Below, piece by piece: positions 1-9,771 of a stretch of DNA of 26,897 nucleotides (within the stretch, counting starts at the first letter, position 1; each line of letters begins with the position of its first letter). The position numbers were made by a program, and so were the translations under genes. Below the pieces are notes generated by a model. The model saw only the letters and a program-made list of their open reading frames with translations. It had not been told where the DNA came from and did no database searches. Origin of the DNA: Larix sibirica (lineage: Eukaryota > Streptophyta > Pinopsida > Pinales > Pinaceae); NCBI GenBank assembly GCA_004151065.3, contig NWUY0304278525.1, positions 1 to 26,897 on the forward strand, read 5' to 3'.

Positions 1-576
1 ACACAGGGGGGATGATTAATGCCACCAAGTGTGTGAGGAGCCGAATTCTGATCCTTGGGGAGGATTGAGTCTTTAATGCACCGCTGGGTGTGAGTGGTCC
101 CATTTTTTTGACAGTAGCGCGACTATTGAAGGAAAATCCATGTGGTTGTAGCGTGGGCATTGTTCAGGTAACCTACGCTATAACGCGGGTCAACTATGTA
201 ATACGCGCGCTACCCTTTGTTTTGACTGTTTCTTGGCACTTATGGACTCATGTTGTGTTTTGGATCTGTTGAGGATGCCTATGGTGAGATGCATTCTTTA
301 TGTTGATGACGCTTTACTGGATGAATCGCCGAAATGTCACATGTGTGCGATTTTTAGGTGTTAACAAAAACCTTGTATTTGTTTGTTGTAGAGCACAAAT
401 TTGGTTGGATGCAAAAATCCTTGAAGACATATCAAGAAGATGCTGAACATGCGACTGTCCCAGAAATCCCAGTAAGGGCAACTGGAATTGTAAATTAGAT
501 TTGTTGTTGTCTAAGAGTAATTGGAAACTAAATTAAAACTTCTGAAGTATTGGAACACCGAGGATGGTGTTATATT
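1..576. other. Unassigned region ahead of a putative polypurine tract
   Basis: I find no convincing protein. The only sizeable open frame (90-272, plus) is 60 codons long and shows no motif. The stretch lies directly upstream of a purine-rich tract and LTR-like start at 577-590, so it may be the decayed 3' end of a plus-strand LTR retrotransposon (end of pol or 3' UTR). That assignment rests on position only. Confidence 0.3.
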
Positions 577-590
577 AAGGGGGAGAGGAT
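577..590 (+). other. Candidate polypurine tract and LTR start
   Basis: The purine run AAGGGGGAGAGGA is followed at once by TGCAATATCC. Plant Ty3/gypsy elements of the chromovirus type commonly end their internal region in a G-rich polypurine tract next to an LTR that starts with TG. The downstream AT-rich DNA with a tandem array would fit a long LTR. The matching 5' LTR is outside the window, so this is inference from one edge. Confidence 0.35.
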
Positions 591-1065
591 GCAATATCCC
601 TCATCCTTCACCCTTATTGTTGTAATTGAATATAAGTGATGTAAATGTATTTATGTACTAGTTCAAGACATGGAGCTCAAGGCCATGGCCCCGCCAATGA
701 ACCTTGTAGCATTTTTTTTATTTCGTAGTAGAACCATGAGATAACTAAAGCATGGTGATTTTATGCGTATGATGTTATGGTGATGTTATGTGTAAAAAAT
801 CTAGCGGTTAGGGAAACTAAATGCCAATTTATTTTTTTGAACATGTACCTCTCTTGACGAGGAATGAGAGAGGGGTCTGCGTAGTAAGGAAAAATAATTT
901 ATGGACATTTTTAGGGGAGGAGGAGATTCACTTTGATAAAATTGGAGGAGCTTGACGTTAGTGAAGGGGAAGGATGGATATGTGTTGGTGAAGGAATAAG
1001 GGATCCGAGAGTACCCTCTACATACAAGTATCTCATCCTTGTAGTTAAATATTGATTTTTGTATT

Positions 1066-1510
1066 TAATATTTTATTTGTTTTTGCTATTGTGCGTGAAG
1101 AAATGAGGGCGTTCCCCTTTAAGATTTTATTTAAATAATTTGTATGCATGTGAATGAAGAAATGAGGGGTTTTCCCTTTTAGATTTTATTTAAATAATTT
1201 ATATGCACGTGCGTGAAGAAATGAGGGTGTTTCCTTTTAAGATTTTATTTAAATAATTTATATGCCTGTGCATGAAGAAATGAGGGCTTTCCCCTTTAAT
1301 ATTTTATTTAAATAATTTATATACATGTGCATAAAGAAATGAGGGTGTTGCCCTTTAACGATTTTATTTAAATAATTTATATGCCTATGCATGAAGAAAT
1401 GAGGGCGTTTCTCTTTAATATTTTATTTAAATGCTTTATATGCTTTTGCGTGAGTGAAATTAGGGTGTTTCCCTTTGATATTTTATTTAAATAATTTTCT
1501 TGCTTATGGC
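1066..1510 (+). repeat. 59-bp tandem repeat, about seven copies
   Basis: The motif GAAGAAATGAGGG recurs, with small changes, at 1097, 1156, 1215, 1274, 1333, 1393 and 1452, giving a spacing of 59 (once 60) bases. Each unit continues with a CCCTTT block, then ATTTTATTTAAATAATTT, then a TATGC-type stretch. The first and last units are partial or diverged, and a truncated eighth copy fades out after 1500. Units differ by scattered substitutions, so the array is old rather than freshly expanded. Confidence 0.95.
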
Positions 1511-1550
1511 ATTTCCCTTTTATGGTTTTAATATTTAATATTTTATAATG

Positions 1551-1960
1551 CTTTAATTATGAAAAGCCAAGAGTTCTATATTATTTTTAAATAATTAGAG
1601 CAAGATTTATTGTTTTGTTTATTAGAGCCGAGAGCTCTATTATTTAAACGATAAATTACAATTCTTTAATTATGAAGAGTTGGGAACTCTATTATTTTAA
1701 ATTATTAGAGCGAGCTTAATGACTCGGAGGAGTGACATCTTTTAGTTTTGAATTATGAGTGCAAACAACACCTTAAGACTGTGTTTTGATTTTCAATATG
1801 AAAATAAAATCGAGTTTTTTCCTTGGAAAAAAACAGAGCGAGCTTATTGTTTTTATTTATTAAGAGCTGGAAGTTCTATTAATTAGATGATCAAGATATA
1901 TTATAATCTTTAATTATGAAGATCCGAGAGCTCTAATATTTTAATCTATAGAATAAATTT
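1551..1960 (+). repeat. Degenerate repeat with GAGAGCTCT core
   Basis: A module of the form TTTAATTATGAAGA, then CCGAGAGCTCTATTATTT, then TTAGAGCGAGCTTATTG recurs in diverged form near 1551-1610, 1620-1660, 1665-1720, 1835-1885 and 1905-1945. Spacing is irregular, so this is an eroded tandem or a set of local duplications. It sits directly after the 59-bp array in the same AT-rich region. Confidence 0.6.
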
Positions 1961-3893
1961 CTATTGCTTATTCAACCGAGCTTATTAATTATTAATCCAA
2001 GCCTCATATTTGTGAACCGAGGTTATTGGTTTCGAAGTCGTACTTATTGTTGAAATCAAATTCTATTGTTTAGTTGTGGACATGGGATTAGCATACATGA
2101 CATGTTGAGAAATCGTGATGAAATATTTCTGTCACTCTTTCTCCCCAGTGGATACATTCCTCAGCTCAGGGGTGGCCCCTTGGCAGAAACAATATATGCC
2201 AGACAGAGTGTCTATGGTTGGGAAGGAAAGTTGCAGTTGCACAATCAGTTTCCATGAGAATTCATTCAAGATAAGTGTTTACTTTATGCTATGTCCTTGT
2301 CATTCAATTATGTTTAGTTAATTTGAAATGTATAAGTGTTCTTGATCTTTTATGTTAATGATATTGAGTCATGTATGGTTAAATCATTGATGGACATGCA
2401 ATGAATGTGATGCTAAAGTTAAACAAGCAAGATGAATAATGCATACTTGTAGGAATGATACAATATCCACATTCATTGAGAATGAAATGTAAGATGAATA
2501 ATGCATGTTGGTAGGAATGATTTTAGTAAATTGCAGTGTCATTATAATTGTTAGATTGGATGATTAAACAACTAAAGAGGCAGTTGATATTCTAAGTAAT
2601 CTATAGCTGATTAGATAGGCCTTATGTTTAATTGTAAACAATGAATTAATATGAAATAATATATATTGGAAATTTGAGGCAATATACTGTTATGACTCTA
2701 CCTTATTATATGGATAATTATGATTGATAATGTGTCTGCCACTTTTAAAAAGGATGTTACCACACATTTATGTATTATGCGACCAAAAATGAATGGTCAG
2801 GATCTTAGTTGACATCACTCTTGATGTACAATGCAAACATGAGATAAAGTTAAGTGCTAACTAAAAGAAATTACGAGGAAAGGGAACAATATTAATTTGT
2901 ATTTATTTTCTCCATGTTATTACATTCATGTTGCACGATGAACATAGGATTATAAACTTCTTATGCAATAAAAAATGTGTGAAAATATGAATGAACACAA
3001 ATATGATATTAGCATGATGTCTTGCTATAATGAAATGTATACTGGTGTGCTTGCAGGTATAAAAGGTTGTAATGTTTCATGATCAATTCTAGGGATGAGA
3101 TAATCACAAATTTGATGAGTTTAAATTGAAAACTGATATGACTGTTTCTCAATTATAAGCCAGAGGAACTAGAGGTACTAACAATAACAATGCATGTATG
3201 AGTCGAAGTGAATTTCTGCTAAAGGAATTAGGTACACATTCATTTTACCTATGATTTGACACCATGACCATGATATGTTATGCCATTGAACACATTGTGT
3301 GATTGATGTCCAAGAGAGTTATATGGAGGTAGTGAACCTTACTGTAACAATGAATTTTATCATGCATTCATGTTTATAACATGTCATGCTATGATATGTG
3401 GTTATTATGAATTGTTATACTTTGATAAATATGAAGCAATAACTAAATAATGCCAATTGTGATGAAAAATGTGCGTAAATGTATGCATACTAACACATGT
3501 ATTGTGTCAAGATTTTGCATATCAATATGTTTTATTTTCATTGCTAAGCAATTGTTAAAGTGATAATGAGACTAATAATTTCCTACAAGTTATATTGTAT
3601 CCAGTGAAGAGAGGTATGCACGAGTAGTCATGTATACATGGCTACATGAAATTTCATCATGAGGAAGCAAAGCTAAACATACGAAGTTTAAAAGTTGATG
3701 CTAAAATATGGAAAGTAAAAAGGAGGAAGCTATTACCTTGACTAGGTAGCATCTGATATGCCAATAACATAGTGATTGGTTTGAAAGAGGTAACTATTGA
3801 TGGGTGTATGCAACACACACGCCAATGCAAAGGAAACAATCCGATCTAAGGGTTTCAAATACCCTAACGCATGGGTTTTTAAAATCCTAAATC

Positions 3894-3903
3894 TTTTTTT
3901 TTT
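3894..3903 (-). other. LINE poly(A) tail
   Basis: Ten consecutive T on the plus strand (ten A on the coding strand) follow CCTAAATC and precede GGTAAGG. Position and orientation fit the 3' tail left by target-primed reverse transcription. About 270 bases of 3' UTR separate it from the last open frame. Confidence 0.7.
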
Positions 3904-4172
3904 GGTAAGGTTCGAAATTCTATTAAATAAAAAAGAGGTAACTGTACATAGCCAAGTTGTCTAAGTGTCAGAGTGCATAGCTTCCATGCATGACAAAAAT
4001 AACCTAAGCATTAAGAACCTAAGGCTACTATGCTATCTATAACCAAAGAGTTCAAGGAACTGCAAAAAGAGAAAGTTGACAATGCTCCCCCACAGGTTGG
4101 GGGTTATGGCTGGAGTAGTTCAAAATCAAAGACATATAGGAAACAACTAAACCATCCCAAGGCCTAAACCAA

Positions 4173-5279
4173 CTATTCATCATCTAAGAGAGGAATTGAG
4201 GAGGGACCAGCACATGACACATTGCTTGTCCCAACGTCGCTAGCAGTAACAGGGCATCTTCTAAAGACGGGCTGGGTGTCAGCAACACGATCTGGTAGAG
4301 GCCTGGTAAAATACTTTCCCATGATGGCTCTGGAAAGCGCATCCATTTTTGCATTAAACCGCTCTGTCTCCGCACACTGGAACCATAATAGAGCGTGCAT
4401 TGTGGCCTCAAGATTGGAGTTGCGATCAACCAACGACAGAGCATCCTTCTCTGGCCTGAGTTGGCCTTGGATGCAATCTTCCATCGATAGGGACATGAGT
4501 TCTTTAATTGTCCAGAAAACCCCAAAAATTTTAGAGTGCCGCATTTCATGAGTGCGCATAGACCCAGTATCCTCCACAAGCCCACCAAAGTCCTTGGCTA
4601 ATTGATTCGTCGAAAGGAGGCCTCACTTCTTCTTCTAGCGATTTTCCAACCTGATGGTGCAAGCATGGGCTAAGTCAGGTATTTCTTGTTCAAAAAAAAC
4701 TTGAACCTTACCCATCTCCTTTAGGGATCCTGGAATATGGGTGCGGTGTGGCCCATTCACCATCTTTCTTGGTGTCACCTTCATCTTAGCCATGGTCACC
4801 TTGTTTGCAGAGAGAAACTTGCCAATATTATCACAGAGGGAGAGGAACAAAGCATAAACCAACACACAATGCATATGAGAGGGCTGGTGTAATGAGTTTC
4901 TATTACGAGGCTGACCTTTAAGTCAAGGTTGCCTCTTTGTATGTCCAGACGCATGTGGGTCGTGCAAAATTCCATATCCCCCACCTTCAAATATAATTTC
5001 CATTAAGACTCGCACAATCGAGCAAGTTTGTAGATGTACGAATCTTCTCGAACATGCACCATGATAATAAGAGAACTCATCGTGATGGGATTTACTGTTA
5101 TGGGTTTGGATGGAGGCAGAAGGCCTGGTACCATTCGTTGTGCTGCATGGTACAACCTCCTCCTCATGTAGAGTGATAGCCATGTGGGATTGGGGTTCCA
5201 TTCGGACGACACCCGTAATGGGGGAAAGAGTCCTGAAGGTTGATTTGATGAGATTCCGCTTTGATACCTTCATTTCCAA
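4173..5279 (-). pseudogene. ORF2 C-terminal extension or third ORF of the LINE
   Basis: One reading frame runs 369 codons downstream of RNase H with only a few stops (near 4923 and two around 4620-4634). Its open parts cover 5279-4923, 4874-4635 and 4577-4173. The last part is rich in charged and leucine residues (for example KELMSLSMEDCIQ and AETERFNAKMDALS) and could form a coiled coil, then turns Pro/Thr/Ser-rich and ends in LLDDE. I recognise no domain. It is out of phase with the RNase H, so it is either a C-terminal tail joined by a frameshift near 5280 or a separate small ORF. Shadow frames exist on both strands, but this is the longest nearly open run in the LINE 3' part. Chance openness remains possible. 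Confidence 0.45.
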
Positions 5280-5289
5280 GCGTAGTACA

Positions 5290-6090
5290 TGCTTGGTTGC
5301 ACTCTTCTATGGGATGATCGATGCCCCCATTGGATAGCTTGTCATCCAGCTTGTTGGCATCACATCTAACATGATGAGTGGCAATAACTTGGGAACCGTC
5401 CATATTGGCCGCAAGGTATTCCAATTTGGTTGCTAACCACAAGCTTGGAGAGAATTTGCAAGTTTTGGAGCCATTGAGGAGCCTATTGAGAATTTGAATC
5501 ATCAGATTGGAGTCACCCTCCACTAGAAGTTTGGAGAATTATTCTTGGCAGGCTATGAGGATTCCATTCAACATTGCGAATAGTTCCACAACATTGTTTC
5601 TATCCTTTCCTATCGATCTGATAGAGAAGCGAGGGATCTTACTCTTATGATCTTGGAAGACACCTCCATATCCCGCAGGGTCTGGGTTTCCTCTACTGGC
5701 TCCATCGAAGTTGAGCTTCACGAAGCCAAAGTCCGGCAGAGCCTAGGCATTTAGGATTGAGTGCGGGGCTGATCGAGGAAGCTGATTACTTGGTGTATTC
5801 GATGGTTGCAATTTCCAGGCACTGTGAATCACCAAATCTTGTGGAGAGCTATCCCAATTTTCAGTGTCCCACTGAGCAGAGCTAAAAGTTTCTTGGATGA
5901 GCACTTGGATTTTTTTCCATATTTGTGTTATGGGAAGACTGGTGTTATCACCTCTAGAAAAGCTCCTGCAAGGGAAGGAAAGGTCATCCCCCCACTGAAA
6001 CCCCAAGCATTCCCATTGACATTTTTACACCAAAAGAAGAAGCAGGGAACCCACAAAATGGCTAAGTATCGACGAAATTCCAACTTAATG
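5290..6090 (-). pseudogene. LINE ORF2 C-terminal part with RNase H
   Basis: This is the C-terminal portion of LINE ORF2. A connecting segment with ITQIWKKIQVLIQETF (about 5940-5890) is followed by a type I RNase H. The RNase H opens with LNFDGASRGNPDPAGYGG (from 5715), continues with NNVVELFAMLNGI, then VEGDSNLMIQ, then HHVRCDANKLDDKLSNGG. All expected acidic positions (D in FDG, E in VELFA, D in EGDS, the D after NKL) are visible, so the fold is well preserved. In-frame stops lie at about 5743 and 5524. RNase H at this place is usual for plant L1-like elements, where it is thought to remove RNA from the RNA-DNA hybrid. The zinc-finger segment expected upstream is missing, replaced by the block ending near 6107. 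Confidence 0.87.
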
Positions 6091-6106
6091 GTCAAGCCGC
6101 AGTGAG

Positions 6107-7163
6107 AAAAATGAGAAAAATGGAGGTCTTCTGCTTTCAAAAGAGGTTGAACGGTCAGGATTGAAGAACAAATCCAGATCAACGAATGGGAAGCAACCTG
6201 CAAAAAATCTGATCAAGAGGCTTTCCGACTTTCCACTTTTCTGAACCCGCATTGTGGATTGCAGAAGGGTAATTTCTGCGGAATTATATGATGTTTTCCA
6301 ACTTTCCGTAATCCGCAATGCGGATTGTGGAGGCGCTATTTTCCTAGAGGCACAAAAGATGAGTTTCCGATTTCCGTAACCCACATTGCAGAATGTGGAT
6401 TGCGGAGCCAAGATTTTTCCAGGGCATAGATTTGAGTTTTCGATTTTTGCAACCTGCATTGTGGAATGCGGGTTGCGGAGGTGATTTCTACGAAGTTGTG
6501 CGATGGCGTTCCGATTTTCGAGTCCCACATTGCGGATTGTGAAGGTACAATTTCTCCAAAGGCATAGATGAGAGTTTTTGAGTTCTGAAACCCGCATTGT
6601 GGATTGTGGATTGCGGAAGGGTAATTTTTGTGAAGCGGCCAATTTGAGTTTCCAATTTCCAAAACCCACATTGTGGATTGTGGAAGGGTAATTTCTACAA
6701 AGTTGTGCGACAATGTTCTAACTTTCTGAATCCCGCATTGCATATTGTGGATTGTGGAAGTGAAATTTGAAAAATTCCATTTGGCAGTTCCAACTTTCGA
6801 CTTCCACATTACGGATTGTGGATTGCGTATTGAAGATGGTTTATCAGAACAAATTGCGGCCGCGAAAAATGCAGAATTTGGGTTGAAAAAGACTCGATTG
6901 TTCTACAACTGGGAGTCGATATGAAGGTGGAAGAAAGGTACATCACATCAATCCCTACAAATCAGCCAGAATGCCTTGATCCGAAAGAAAACATGTGGCT
7001 TTAACAGTCTGAATTCACACAGACAGCGCACTGAAGTTTCCCATTAGCGCGTCTAACATATCAAGAAACAGTTACAGTTTACGAGTTTAATAAACGACCA
7101 CATCTGGCTGAAGTGTTCTAGAAGTTTATATTTGTTTGTAAGCCTATAAAGGTAGGTTCTTTA
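6107..7163. other. Foreign block replacing the middle of LINE ORF2
   Basis: Between the RT end (KILNEIRSL, near 7170) and the RNase H side of ORF2, about 1.06 kb shows no resemblance to LINE coding sequence. It holds the 70-bp minisatellite (6245-6830) and, to its right, unique DNA with TTCTAGAA (about 7119) and TATAAAGG (about 7146). The heptamer CAGTGAG occurs at both edges (6100-6106 and 7164-7170) and might be a target-site duplication. No terminal inverted repeats or LTR pair are visible. Because the ORF2 thumb/zinc-finger coding part is absent, this is a replacement, or an insertion into an already deleted LINE, rather than a clean insertion. Confidence 0.5.
6245..6830 (+). repeat. 70-bp minisatellite with ATTGYGG heptamer core
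   Basis: Nine units start near 6245, 6309, 6377, 6450, 6520, 6588, 6662, 6731 and 6801, a mean spacing close to 70. Each has a core such as ACCCGCATTGTGGATTG built from heptamers ATTGCGG or ATTGTGG (one to three per unit), then a more variable 45-base spacer. Spacers recur every third unit: the type with AAGTTGTGCGA lies in the units at 6450 and 6662, with a diverged form at 6245. This gives a higher-order period of about 205-213 bases. C-to-T changes inside the CpG of the heptamer are frequent, as expected from methylated-cytosine decay. Confidence 0.95.
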
Positions 7164-7169
7164 CAGTGA

Positions 7170-9658
7170 GCGAATTTCATTTAGGATTTTTTCGGGTGTC
7201 ACAAAGATGGAGAAAAGGTAAGTGCTCATGCTGCGCAAGATAGAGTTTAGAAGGACAAGTCGACCTGCAATGTTAAGAGAATGGAAGTACCATTTGGCAA
7301 GACGCTTCTCCATTTTGTGAATGAGGAGAAACCAGGCTCCATGTTTGGTTGAGGTGGAAGTGAGTCCCCCCCCAGGTATTTGGAGGGGAGAGAGCCCTAG
7401 CGAAAGTTTAACAGTTTGGTTATTTCCATTTGGAGATGAATCAACGTATTTGGGAACACAATTTTAGATTTGTCATTGTTGAGGGAGAGGCCTGAAGCCA
7501 TTAAGAAAATGGTGAGAAGGCGCTTTAGACACCGAGTTTCTCTCAGGGAGGATTTGGAAAGGAGAATTGTGTCATCCCCCAATTGAAAATGTGAGGCCTT
7601 ATGGGTATAGTTGGTAGGATGAATGCCTCATAGTTCATTTCTCTGAGTGGTAGCTTTCAGAGATCTACCTAATCCTTCCACCATGAGGATGAAAAGGAAA
7701 GGAGAAATGGGGTCCCCTTGCCTGATTGCTCTGAAGGAGGAAAAGGTGGGGGATGGCAATCCATTCACCGAGATGGAGAAGAATGCCAAGGATGTTAGAG
7801 AAATGATCCAGTTGACCCATTGTTCAGCAAACCCAGAATCCAGGAGGTTTTGTCTCATATAGTCCCAAGATATTTTATCAAAAGCCTTGGATAAATCAAG
7901 TTTGATAAGCATACCAGATTGTTTCGAGCTCTTGAGGGTGTGGATTGCTTCTTGGGCCACCAGAACACCGTCAAGAATTTTCCGTCCTTCCACATATCCA
8001 GATTGTTCTTCTGAGTTGAGGTTTGGTAGAATTGATTTTAGCCTATTTGCAATAAATTTTGTGATGACTTTGTAGATTGCATTGCATAGAGTTATGGTTC
8101 GAAATTTGTTGGGGTACGAGGCCTTCTCTTCTTTCAGAACCAAAGTGAGAAAAGTGGCATTGAGGGATGGGAGAATAGCAGATCGTAAGTGAGAATCCTC
8201 GACATCCTCCTAGACATCAGTTTGAATAATGTTCCAATAACTTTGGAAGAAATTAGTGGTAAAGCCATCAAGGCCAGGGGCCTTGTTGGTTTGCATCTCT
8301 ATGATTGCCTCAGTGAACTCTTCCAAGGAGATGGGTTGCATAAGATATCCATTTCGTTCGTTGGTGACTAGTCTTGGGATGTGCTGAATAATGGAATCCA
8401 TTGCAGCACTGCAGTCTAGATCATATTCTTTGAGGAGTTGGATGTGGTAGGAAACAAGCTTTGCGGCTATGTCCTCTTGTTTGGTAAGAATGTGCCTCCT
8501 TTCATCTTGGAGTCTGGTTATATGATTGTGGGCCCGTATTTGGATCATGGAGTCATGGAATAACTTAGAATTCCATTATCCCTCTCTCAACCATATGATC
8601 CTCGATTTTTGCTTCCAAAGGATTTCTTCTTGGTCCAGCCGGTGGTTTATGGCTTTCTGAAGTTCTCTCTCTTTTTGGAGAAGGTATTCGATGTAGCTGT
8701 GGGATATGGCTTCTTGTTGGATGTACAACAACTTGATCTCTAGCTTTTTCCTATCCTCAAAGATATTACCGAAGACTTCTTTGTTCCATACTTTAAGCTT
8801 GGATTTGATTCCTTTCAGCTTCTGCTGCAGATTGTACATCTTGGAGCCATTATTGATGGGAACCTCCTCCCACCAACTGGAGAAAGTGTCCATGAATTCT
8901 CGATTCCCTAACCAAAAATTTTTGAACCAAAATGGGTGATTCTTTGTTGTGATGAATTCATCTATTTCCAGACTGATCGGCTAGTGGTCCGAATCGACCC
9001 CTTGGAGAATGATAGAATGGATGACAACATCCGTTCAAACAAAGGACGTTGAGAGGAGGAAGCAATCCAATCGGGAGGAAACTTGGTGCACTCCTCCCCT
9101 CTTGTTATTCCAAGTAAAGGAACCATTTTTTGGTTGGATATCAACTACGTCTAAGGAAGCAATGAGGGGTCAAAAATCCTAACTCGTAGATTCAAGACAA
9201 CTCGTGCCTCCTTTTCTTTCCAAGGGGTCATATATTAGGTTAAAGTCCCCCCCCATGATCTAGATGGATTTGCGAACCAAATGATTCTTAATGTAGGACA
9301 AGGAAGACATGAAAGTGGGTTTGAGAGAAGGGATGGGAGGTCCATAAACATTGTCGAGAAAACCAATGAGATTCATGGATACAATCTGAAAGGAGGTAAA
9401 TATGGAATGGGGGGTTGAAAAGAAGTTGGATAGGTGCACCGAAGGTGGGTCCCAAAGGATTTCTATGCTGCCCTCCGCGCCGATAACATCAATGGCTATT
9501 TATTGGAAACCTTTCCAACAATAATTTGAAAGGGCTGATAGAAGTTCTGTAGATCATTTGGTTTCATGGATGAAGACTATAGTGGGTTTTTCTTGGTTGA
9601 TCTTAGATTGTTTGGTTTTACCTCCTAATCCTCGGATGTTCCAAGATAAAATATTCAT
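7170..9658 (-). pseudogene. LINE ORF2 endonuclease and reverse transcriptase
   Basis: The start is set at ATG 9658 because the product begins MNILSWNIRGLGG, the usual start of plant LINE endonucleases. Endonuclease marks follow: HETK, GGDFNLIYDP, NGSFTWNNKRGG with SRLDCFLLS, and SDH near 8980. The stretch after GLGG is shorter than usual, suggesting a small deletion. Next come a basic connector (8893-8576), then RT motifs: NKAPGLDGF (about 8280), KLDLSKAFDKISWDY (about 7900-7860), RQGDPISPFLF and the catalytic box LGDD (7571-7582) where FADD or YADD is normal. Most of it is in one frame, with stops at about 8576, 8210 and 7628 and others in the endonuclease. The reading stops at KILNEIRSL by the foreign block. 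ORF2 supplies target nicking and reverse transcription for the LINE; this copy cannot. Confidence 0.92.
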
Positions 9659-9771
9659 TAAAAAAACTAATGAGAAGAGGAAAGGGACTATAGCCAATCT
9701 GCTAGAGATCTATGATTACATGAGGCGATAAGGGTTTCTCCTAATTCTGCCAGCCGATGTTGATTCGTTTT

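Larger units (their letters stand above)
590..3893 (+). other. AT-rich non-coding DNA, possibly a long LTR
   Basis: This 3.3-kb stretch has no supportable gene; short open frames at 2066-2321 (plus) and 3657-3839 (minus) lack motifs. It begins at the LTR-like TG after the purine tract and contains the 59-bp array (1066-1510) and a degenerate repeat (1551-1960). From about 2060 to 3890 I see only AT-rich, low-complexity-leaning sequence. It ends at the poly-T that marks the LINE insertion. It could be the 3' LTR of the plus-strand element, or that LTR plus flanking DNA; I cannot locate its far edge. Confidence 0.3.

Noticed and set aside
90-272. 60-codon plus-strand frame as a small gene
   Set aside because: No motif and length expected by chance.
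1066-1510. CRISPR-like array
   Set aside because: Units are contiguous 59-base tandem copies without unique spacers, in a eukaryotic repeat context.
2066-2321. Two overlapping plus-strand frames of 63 and 68 codons
   Set aside because: They overlap in different frames and neither shows a domain or a homologous partner in the window.
4222-4551. 109-codon plus-strand open frame
   Set aside because: Shadow of the minus-strand frame at 4173-4577 and without recognisable motif.
4184-4588. 134-codon minus-strand frame parallel to 4173-4577
   Set aside because: A second frame of the same DNA. The 4173-4577 frame is in phase with the open stretches upstream (4874-4635, 5279-4923), so I kept that one.
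6336-6809. 157-codon minus-strand open frame, and the 194-codon frame at 6085-6669
   Set aside because: Both arise from the 70-bp minisatellite; the peptide repeats simply mirror the DNA repeats.
7119-7152. Promoter (TTCTAGAA heat-shock-like element and TATAAAGG)
   Set aside because: Short motifs in AT-rich DNA with no gene downstream on the plus strand; not enough to call a promoter.
6107-7170. CACTA-type DNA transposon, suggested by CTTTACAGTG at the right edge
   Set aside because: The left edge lacks the matching inverted terminus and no 3-base target duplication fits.
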